From Candidatus Krumholzibacteriia bacterium (GTDB lineage: Bacteria > Krumholzibacteriota > Krumholzibacteria > WVZY01 > JAKEHA01), in assembly GCA_029863355.1 (NCBI GenBank), contig JAOTVO010000065.1:1-11265 (forward strand): a DNA stretch of 11,265 bases. Reading direction: 5' to 3'. The notes under the pieces were generated by a model that saw only the letters and a list, made by a program, of their open reading frames with translations, made no database searches and was not told the origin of the DNA. A program made the position numbers and the translations under genes. Below are positions 1 through 5,531 of the stretch, one piece after another. Each line of letters starts with the position of its first letter. The stretch's first letter is position 1.

Positions 1-2
1 AG

Positions 3-1277
3 GATGTGAACGGCGTCTACGTCTCGGAGCGCCTGCTCTTTCCCGGCCTGCCGCGCATCGTCTCGCCGCCCGCATGGGAGGTCGTGATCAGCGCCCACCA
101 CGACGCGTACCTCGCCGCGCACGCCGAGGAGCTCGCGCGGTTCACGCGGCACGCCTTCAACCCCGATTACGAGTCACTCAACGAAAACTCGCGCGAGTTC
201 CTGGAAGATCAGCACCTATCGATACTGGATTACTCGCACCGCAAGGACACGGTAGCTTTCGAAGTGGCGCGCGACCTTTTGCGCCGCGGCCAGCCGGACG
301 TCTTCGCCGTATACTTCGAGGGGACCGACCGCGTGTCGCACCGTTTCTTGATCCACGAGCTGGCGCGCAGGCACCGGTCTGCCATGCAGCGGCTCTATCC
401 TTCCGTCGACGACGAGGACCTCGAGGAGTTCGGGGAGGTTTTTCGGCGCTATCACGAGCAAGTGGACCAGTGGCTGGGCGAATTGCTCGAGCTCGTCGGC
501 GAGAGGACCGCGGTGATGGTCGTCTCCGACCACGGCTTCGGCATTCGTACGCCGGTGAAGATACACCTCGAGATGGATCCGCTGCTCGAGTTCCTCGGCT
601 ATCTGCAGCACAAGGAGTCGTCGGAAGGAGGCGGAGTGGATTGGAATCGCACGCGTCTCTACGACGCCTACCGCAAGGCAAAGAAGCTCGGGCGCGTAGC
701 CGCGAACCTCGGCGAGCGTGAGAAGAACGGCATCGTCTCGAGCGGGGAGATGGACGCCCTGCTCGCGGAAGCGCGGGCGAGTCTGGAGAGCCTGCGCACA
801 CTCGGCGGCGGCCGCGTCTTCAGCTCCGTCCGCATCCTCCGCGACGCCGGAGCCAGTGACAATTCGGGTGAGATCGCCGTCGAGCTCGACGAGGGCTGCG
901 TGGCCGACACGGCGGCCTTTGCGGGACGCCGCCTGCCCGTCGCCGCGTTCACGCGCCTGGAGTGGATGCCCGGCAATCATCGCATCGACGGGGTTTTCGT
1001 GGGATGGGGCGGGCCGTTCAAGCGCGGCGCGCGCGTCCATGGTGCGGGGATACTCGACGTCGCGCCGACCCTCCTCGAGATCGCGGGAATCCCGCCCGCG
1101 CGCGACATGGACGGGCGCCCGCTGGACCGCGCGCTGGAACGCTCCCGCCGAAAGGAACTGGAACGCGGGTTCGTCGCTTCGTACGAGGGCAGCTCGCCGC
1201 AGCGGAGAGCCGTGTCATCGACGCCCGCCGACAGTCTCATTCTGCGCCAGCTCCGGTCGTTGGGTTACATCAAGTAG
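3..1277 (+). CDS. Alkaline-phosphatase-superfamily phosphodiesterase (type I phosphodiesterase/nucleotide pyrophosphatase-like), 5'-truncated by the window edge
   Basis: A metal-dependent hydrolase or transferase of the alkaline phosphatase fold; its substrate cannot be read from the sequence. The frame is open to the left edge, and the GTG at base 6 is only the first possible start inside the window, so the N-terminus is missing. Numbering from that GTG, the visible metal-binding motifs are EGTDRVSH (D108, H112), VVSDHGFG (D175, H176) and GNHR (H325). They are followed by a typical C-terminal stretch, LDVAPTLLEIAGIP (about 350-363), and the ending LRSLGYIK, which I know from bacterial members of this group. 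The nucleophile Thr/Ser and the first metal-binding Asp would lie upstream, outside the window. No membrane segment is visible in this part. The next gene starts 4 bases after the stop, so the two are probably co-transcribed. The superfamily assignment is firm. The true role (nucleotide, phospholipid or glycan phosphate ester, or sulfatase-like) is open. Confidence 0.88.
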   Translation, partial: DVNGVYVSERLLFPGLPRIVSPPAWEVVISAHHDAYLAAHAEELARFTRHAFNPDYESLNENSREFLEDQHLSILDYSHRKDTVAFEVARDLLRRGQPDVFAVYFEGTDRVSHRFLIHELARRHRSAMQRLYPSVDDEDLEEFGEVFRRYHEQVDQWLGELLELVGERTAVMVVSDHGFGIRTPVKIHLEMDPLLEFLGYLQHKESSEGGGVDWNRTRLYDAYRKAKKLGRVAANLGEREKNGIVSSGEMDALLAEARASLESLRTLGGGRVFSSVRILRDAGASDNSGEIAVELDEGCVADTAAFAGRRLPVAAFTRLEWMPGNHRIDGVFVGWGGPFKRGARVHGAGILDVAPTLLEIAGIPPARDMDGRPLDRALERSRRKELERGFVASYEGSSPQRRAVSSTPADSLILRQLRSLGYIK

Positions 1278-1280
1278 CCG

Positions 1281-2927
1281 ATGCCGGTGGTGGCCGACGT
1301 TTCTGGAATGTCGAGAAGCAGTCGTTTGCCGATGGGACCGCAGCGCGCGCGCGGGTTGGCCAGTCTCGCTCTTCCCGCGGGGGCACTGGTCGCCTACGCC
1401 GTCGCGGTTCTGTCCCGCCCGCAGGGGGCGGTGCTGACCCTCCTGTCCGACGACTCCTTCTACTACTTCAAGATCGCGTGCAACCTGCTCGCCGGCGAGG
1501 GATGCACCTTCGACGGCATCGTCCCCACGAATGGATTTCACCCGCTGTGGATGCTGGTCGTCGTTGCCGTATCCGCGTGCACGGGCGGAGGCGAGCTCGC
1601 GACGCCCGTCGCGGTGCTTCTCCTCGGGGGGGTGATCGCGACGGCGACGCTGTTCCTCATCCACCGCACCGTCGAGCGGCACATCGCGCCCGGCTACGGT
1701 CTGGTCGCGGTGGCCGCCGCGTTGCTACCGAACATCCTCATCGCGATGCTGAACGGGTTGGAGACGGGTCTCCAGCTCCTGCTGGGGATGGCTCTGGTCG
1801 GCGCCTGCTACCGGCACCGTCTTCTCGCCCCCGACGTGTCCCTGCGCGGGCTCGCGGTGCTGGGACTCCTCATCGGTCTGGTCGTGTTGTCTCGACTCGA
1901 CAGCGTGTTCCTGGTCGCCGCCGCCGCGCTCATGATCGCCGTGGCGTCCCGCCGGCTCCCGCTTTCCGAGCGACTCGCGCGGCTTCTCTACCTGGGCGCC
2001 GGGTTCGCCGTCGTGGTCGCGCCCTATCTGGCGTGGAATCTGACCGCCTTCGGGCACCTCACGCCCTCGAGCGGGGTGGCGAAAAGCGCCTTCCCCGCCC
2101 TCGCCGCGCGCATGTCCCTTTCGGGCGACCAGCTCTGGGGCTTCCTCATGCTGGCCGCCCTGTGGGTGGCGATCGCCGTGGCGCGTGCGCCGCGGAGGTG
2201 GCGCCGAGCTGCCGCCGGCCCTCGCGGCGCGACGGAGCCGCCCTTCTGGGCCTCTCCCGTCTCGCTCCTGGCCATTGCGTCTGCGCTCCATTTCGTCCAC
2301 GCGTTCCTGTTCATGGCGTGGGGAGTCTACTGGTGGCACTTCACGCTCTACGGCCTCGGGATCGCCCTCGCCTCGAGCGGGGCGTTGGCCGCCGTCGTCG
2401 GCGCGCGCGTGTGGCCGCGGCGTCTCGCCGTTGCCGCCGTGAGTGCGCTCTTGATCGCGTTCTCCGCGTGGACGAATTTCCGCGGGTTTCCGGTCAAGGA
2501 AGCCCAACACGCGGGGTGGCTCGCGGCGGCGCGCTGGGCCGGGGATCATACGCGCGAAGAAGACGTGTTCGCGCTCGTCGACGCCGGACTCTTCGGCTAT
2601 TTCTCACACCGGCGCGTGGTGAACCTGGACGGCAAGGCCAACAGCTACGACTACCTGAAGCGCGTCGACCTGGGAACGGTGGACGCGTATCTCGAGTCGG
2701 CAGGGGTCCGGTACGTGGCCAACATTCGCTATCGATACGCATCCGGCAAGTCCCGGATCTTCATCCCCCGCGTGAACAAGCCTTCGCTGCCCCTGGTCAT
2801 GGACGAGACCTGGGAGGTCTACCGCGGAGAGCCGATTCCCTCCGACCTCCCGCGCTTCGGAGCGATTCCGACGTCGAGTTTCGTAATCTGGCAGCTTCCT
2901 CCTGTATCCTCGCCGTCGCCACGATGA
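1281..2927 (+). CDS. GT-C-type multi-pass membrane glycosyltransferase-like protein
   Basis: A 548-residue polytopic membrane protein, probably an extracytoplasmic transferase using a lipid-linked sugar (inference from fold type). TM1 is about 27-46. The loop after it has the acidic pair D57-D58 in LLSDDSFYYFKIA, then TNGFHPLW (83-90), a pattern I recognise from GT-C-like hypothetical membrane proteins. Further hydrophobic helices run to about residue 395. The C-terminal part (about 400-530) looks soluble, with DAGLFGYFS (434-442), VVNLDGKANS (446-455) and WEVYRGEP near the end, as in the same families. The gene follows the phosphodiesterase by 3 bases. No good Shine-Dalgarno precedes ATG 1281; in-frame ATGs at 1308 and 1332 are possible alternative starts. 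The last 131 bases overlap the convergent ligase gene. The donor and acceptor are unknown, and no named gene can be assigned. Confidence 0.82.
   Translation: MPVVADVSGMSRSSRLPMGPQRARGLASLALPAGALVAYAVAVLSRPQGAVLTLLSDDSFYYFKIACNLLAGEGCTFDGIVPTNGFHPLWMLVVVAVSACTGGGELATPVAVLLLGGVIATATLFLIHRTVERHIAPGYGLVAVAAALLPNILIAMLNGLETGLQLLLGMALVGACYRHRLLAPDVSLRGLAVLGLLIGLVVLSRLDSVFLVAAAALMIAVASRRLPLSERLARLLYLGAGFAVVVAPYLAWNLTAFGHLTPSSGVAKSAFPALAARMSLSGDQLWGFLMLAALWVAIAVARAPRRWRRAAAGPRGATEPPFWASPVSLLAIASALHFVHAFLFMAWGVYWWHFTLYGLGIALASSGALAAVVGARVWPRRLAVAAVSALLIAFSAWTNFRGFPVKEAQHAGWLAAARWAGDHTREEDVFALVDAGLFGYFSHRRVVNLDGKANSYDYLKRVDLGTVDAYLESAGVRYVANIRYRYASGKSRIFIPRVNKPSLPLVMDETWEVYRGEPIPSDLPRFGAIPTSSFVIWQLPPVSSPSPR
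2797..2927. other. Tail-to-tail coding overlap of two convergent genes
   Basis: The plus-strand membrane protein stops with TGA at 2925-2927, while the minus-strand ligase gene stops with TGA at 2797-2799. The two 3' ends therefore share 131 bases in opposite directions. On the plus strand this encodes the last 43 residues, including the family-like WEVYRGEP. On the minus strand it encodes roughly the last 43 residues of the ligase: the end of its last hydrophobic helix and an Arg/Ser-rich tail. No terminator can sit between the genes. Confidence 0.8.
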
Positions 2928-4317
2928 GCCCGAACAGCATCCACACGAAGAAGATGTAGATGCTATCGCCCGGACGCTCGAAGTCCGTCCGCCCCATATG
3001 CAGGAGATGCATGACGAGCAGAATGTGCAGGATACCCATCGTGGTGCTGGCCAGCCCCTGTCCTCTTCCGGGGGGAAACTTGCGCACGCCGTCGAAGCAG
3101 ATCTTGAACACGCGGTAACGGACGAGGAGCATCGCCGACAGCCCCAGCAGGCCCAGCGTGTAGAGGTTGAAGATGTAGGCGTTGTGCGGCCACGCCTTTG
3201 CCTCCAGTCCGACTCCGGTGTCGTACCAGGGGCCGTGTCCGACGAAGATGTGCTCCATGCTGCGCGACAGGGCCGGCAGCCACGCGCCGCCGCGGTTGTC
3301 GGGCACGACTCCCTCGAACTGCGTGGCCATCACACGCTGCGTGATGGAAGCGGCGTGCGTGTACTGCCTCATCATCATCTCCCCGACCACGAAGAGAGCT
3401 ACGACGGCCCCGACCAGAATCATGACCCGCCCCACACCCAGAAAACGACGAAAGACCCAGAACGAATAGCCGATGCCGATCACGAGGGCGACGAACGCTC
3501 CCCGATTGGCCGTCGCCATTACCGCCATGAAGGACAGCAGGAAAACGGCGGCCCAGAACAAGTTCTCGATGGGATTCCTCGCGCGCAGGAAGTGAAGCGC
3601 CACGAAGAACAGCGACATAGAGACATAGTCCCCCACCAGCGAATGGCTGCCGACGCTGCCCACAGCCCGCATGCCCTCGATGCGCATGCCGAGCCTGCCG
3701 AAGTCGTGCGCCCCCGTGCTGATCCAGCCGGGAATGAGCGCGGAGCCGGGCGCAAACAGCTCGACGACCGCGGTGAAAGCCATTAAGCCCGCCGATACCG
3801 CGAAGACCTTCGTGATTCTGGATAGCTTCTTCTCGTCGTCGACGAACGTCACGATGAGGTAGAAGAAACCGACGGCCGTCAGCTGGCGCCACAGCATCTT
3901 GAGGTTCATCACCAGCGCGTGCCCGCCCTGCACGTGGACGAACGCGATGATGTAGGCGAGGAGAAAGAACGCAATGGTCCTGTCGATCGGCGTGCGCGTG
4001 GCCAGGGCCTGGCGCATCGACCGAGCCCGAACCACCCACAAGAGGGGGATGAGCGTCATGAGCACGACGTTGGTGCTGGTTAGCGCGATCCCGCTGGGAA
4101 ACGGCATGAGAATGACGAACAGGTAAAGCGAGTAGACGGTCTGCAGGCGCAGCATGATCACGAATAGCAGGAAGAGCACCGTGACCTTGATGATGCGCTG
4201 CTGGGGAAAGACGACCTGCTGGGCCACGGCGAACGCCGCCAGGCCGACGACCACGGACAGCAGAAAGACGCGCCAAAGCAGGTCGCTGAGCGGTCTAGAA
4301 GGCGCGATCATCTTCAC
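2797..4317 (-). CDS. O-antigen ligase / polymerase family (Wzy_C-type) membrane protein
   Basis: A 506-residue inner-membrane protein of the WaaL/Wzy-type O-antigen ligase family, whose members transfer or polymerise lipid-linked glycans on the periplasmic face. Hydrophobic helices cluster at about 14-32, 43-72, 80-96, 113-127, 145-160, 169-189, 230-245, 252-270, 273-289, 297-312, 380-400, 425-440 and 452-468. TANRGAF (269-275, with R272) and a large loop at about 313-385 containing VGHGPWYDTG (359-368) and WPHNAYIFN (376-384, with H378) fit the family's conserved Arg and His positions. I chose GTG 4317 because GGAG lies 7 bases upstream; ATG 4311 is the alternative. The frame is open up to 4971, but that part is antisense-frame shadow of gcvT. 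The tail after about residue 470 is Arg-rich and lies inside the convergent overlap. Ligase, Wzy polymerase and a protein-glycan ligase cannot be told apart from the sequence. Confidence 0.87.
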   Translation of the reverse strand: MKMIAPSRPLSDLLWRVFLLSVVVGLAAFAVAQQVVFPQQRIIKVTVLFLLFVIMLRLQTVYSLYLFVILMPFPSGIALTSTNVVLMTLIPLLWVVRARSMRQALATRTPIDRTIAFFLLAYIIAFVHVQGGHALVMNLKMLWRQLTAVGFFYLIVTFVDDEKKLSRITKVFAVSAGLMAFTAVVELFAPGSALIPGWISTGAHDFGRLGMRIEGMRAVGSVGSHSLVGDYVSMSLFFVALHFLRARNPIENLFWAAVFLLSFMAVMATANRGAFVALVIGIGYSFWVFRRFLGVGRVMILVGAVVALFVVGEMMMRQYTHAASITQRVMATQFEGVVPDNRGGAWLPALSRSMEHIFVGHGPWYDTGVGLEAKAWPHNAYIFNLYTLGLLGLSAMLLVRYRVFKICFDGVRKFPPGRGQGLASTTMGILHILLVMHLLHMGRTDFERPGDSIYIFFVWMLFGLIVATARIQEEAARLRNSTSESLRSAGGRRESALRGRPPRSRP

Positions 4318-4321
4318 GGGA

Positions 4322-4328
4322 CTTCTCC
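4322..4328 (-). promoter_or_regulatory. Ribosome binding site of the ligase gene
   Basis: The minus strand reads GGAGAAG here. The GGAG core ends 7 bases before GTG 4317 and 13 bases before ATG 4311, so it favours the GTG start. It also overlaps an out-of-frame ATG at 4330, which does not lead into the ligase frame. Confidence 0.55.
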
Positions 4329-4332
4329 ATGC

Positions 4333-4348
4333 GACCGGCCGGCCGGTC
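4333..4348. repeat. 16-base perfect palindrome upstream of the ligase gene
   Basis: GACCGGCC at 4333-4340 is followed directly by its reverse complement GGCCGGTC at 4341-4348, with no spacer. It lies in the 74-base gap between gcvT and the ligase gene, a few bases upstream of the ligase ribosome binding site. As RNA it would need a few unpaired bases at the tip; as DNA it could be a dimer-binding site. A function is not shown by the sequence. Confidence 0.6.
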
Positions 4349-4353
4349 ACCCT

Positions 4354-4386
4354 GGGCGGGGCGACGATGACCGTCGCCGCCCGCCC
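4354..4386 (-). terminator. GC-rich hairpin just after gcvT (possible terminator or attenuator, no U-tract)
   Basis: On the plus strand GGGCGGGGCGAC (4354-4365) pairs with GTCGCC (4373-4378) and CCGCCC (4381-4386). This gives a 12-pair stem with a 2-base bulge and a 7-base loop. In the minus-strand transcript it begins 5 bases after the gcvT stop. No run of U follows, so it is not a classical intrinsic terminator. It could be an atypical terminator, an mRNA 3'-end stabiliser, or simply a product of high GC. Confidence 0.35.
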
Positions 4387-4391
4387 CCTCG

Positions 4392-5501
4392 TCAGGCGCG
4401 GGCCCGGCTCGGATAGAAGGGCATCGTCACCCGCCTGGCCGGCACCGCGCTCGTCCGGACCTGGATCGCAAGATCCGCGCCGACGCCGCCGGCGTCGACG
4501 TAGGCCATGCACAAACTTTTCCCGAGGGTCGGCGAAAAAGTCCCGCTCGTCACCTTGCCCGCCGCCTCGCCCGCGCGCAAGACCGCGTAGCCCTGCCGCG
4601 CGATGCTGCGTCCCTCCAGCTCGAACCCGAGAAGCGTCCTCCTCGAGCCCTCCGTCTTCTCCTTCACGAGGGCTTCGCGTCCGATGAACTCCGGCTTGCC
4701 CAGTTTCACCAGCCAGCCCAGCCCCGCCTCGAGCGGCGTGGTCTCGTCGTCGAGCTCGTGGCCGTACAGGCACAACGACGCCTCGAAGCGCAGCGTGTCG
4801 CGCGCCCCCAACCCGGCGGGGGAGAGCCCCAGCGGCTCTCCCGCCGCCGTCAACTCGTGCCACAGCGCCCCGGCACGCGCGGGCGGAACGAAGATCTCGA
4901 AGCCGCGCTCGCCCGTGTACCCGGTGCGCGAGACGATGATCCGATTCGGCCCGGAACCGAGCGCGCGCCACCGGTAGTAGGGGACGCGGTCGAATTCGTC
5001 GCGAAGCGGAGCGAGCATGGGCGCGGCCTTCACCGTGTCGTGCGCCCGCGGCCCCTGGACGGCGATGAGCGCCCAGTCGTCGCTGGCGTTCTCCAGCTCG
5101 ACACGGCCGCGCACGAGTCTCTGCATGTGCGCGAGGTCCTTGTCGATGTTGGAGGCGTTCACGACCACGAGCGCGCGGTCGTCGGCGAGCTTCATGATCA
5201 GCAAGTCATCCACGACGGTGCCGTTCTCACGGCACATGACCGTGTAGAGCACGCCGTCGGGCGCGAGCTTCATGCAATCGTTGGTGACGACTCGGTCCAG
5301 GTACGCCCACGTGTCGGGCCCGGCGACGATGAATTCGCCCATGTGGCTCACGTCGAACAGCCCCACGCGCCCGCGCACGGCGGTGTGCTCGTCGATGATG
5401 CCGGTATAGCTGACCGGCATCTCGAATCCGGCGAACGGCACCATCTTCGCCGCGGCCGCTACGTGCGCTTCCCACAATGGCGTGCGTTTGAGTGTGGTCA
5501 T
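4392..5501 (-). CDS. gcvT: Aminomethyltransferase (glycine cleavage system T protein)
   Basis: The T protein of the glycine cleavage system takes the aminomethyl group from the lipoylated H protein, releases ammonia and passes the one-carbon unit to tetrahydrofolate, giving 5,10-methylene-THF in the cytoplasm. The 369-residue length is normal. Motifs run in family order: FAGFEMPVSY (23-32), LFDVSHMGE (48-56), NGTVVDDLL (93-101, with the catalytic aspartate region at D98/D99), VVNASNIDKD (113-122), RTGYTGERGFE (192-202), GLGARDTLRFEA (230-241), YGHELDDETTPLEAGLGW (246-263) and TSGTFSPTLGKSL (318-330). It looks complete and functional. ATG 5501 is preceded by GGAG at a short 4-base spacing. It lies 30 bases after uvrA, suggesting co-transcription. 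The genes for the H, P and L proteins are not in this window, so if the system is complete they lie beyond its edges. GcvT-like paralogues (YgfZ, dimethylglycine oxidase domains) are less likely given full motif conservation. Confidence 0.95.
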   Translation of the reverse strand: MTTLKRTPLWEAHVAAAAKMVPFAGFEMPVSYTGIIDEHTAVRGRVGLFDVSHMGEFIVAGPDTWAYLDRVVTNDCMKLAPDGVLYTVMCRENGTVVDDLLIMKLADDRALVVVNASNIDKDLAHMQRLVRGRVELENASDDWALIAVQGPRAHDTVKAAPMLAPLRDEFDRVPYYRWRALGSGPNRIIVSRTGYTGERGFEIFVPPARAGALWHELTAAGEPLGLSPAGLGARDTLRFEASLCLYGHELDDETTPLEAGLGWLVKLGKPEFIGREALVKEKTEGSRRTLLGFELEGRSIARQGYAVLRAGEAAGKVTSGTFSPTLGKSLCMAYVDAGGVGADLAIQVRTSAVPARRVTMPFYPSRARA

Positions 5502-5531
5502 GAATCTCCGAGTCCCGGCCGCTCGCCGTCG

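Noticed and set aside
216..1040. 274-codon minus-strand frame opposite the phosphodiesterase
   Set aside because: Antisense shadow with no recognisable domain; the sense strand has all metal-binding motifs in order.
962..2959. 665-codon plus-strand reading frame across the phosphodiesterase end and the GT-C gene
   Set aside because: Arg/Pro/Gly-rich composition typical of an off-frame reading of GC-rich DNA; the overlapping frames carry clear family motifs.
4328..4330. Minus-strand ATG just upstream of the ligase as its start
   Set aside because: It is out of frame with the ligase and overlaps the GGAG ribosome binding site.
4318..4971. Long N-terminal extension of the ligase frame to 4971
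   Set aside because: It overlaps gcvT on the same strand in another frame, is Arg/Gly-rich and without membrane character; the family-like hydrophobic protein starts at 4317.
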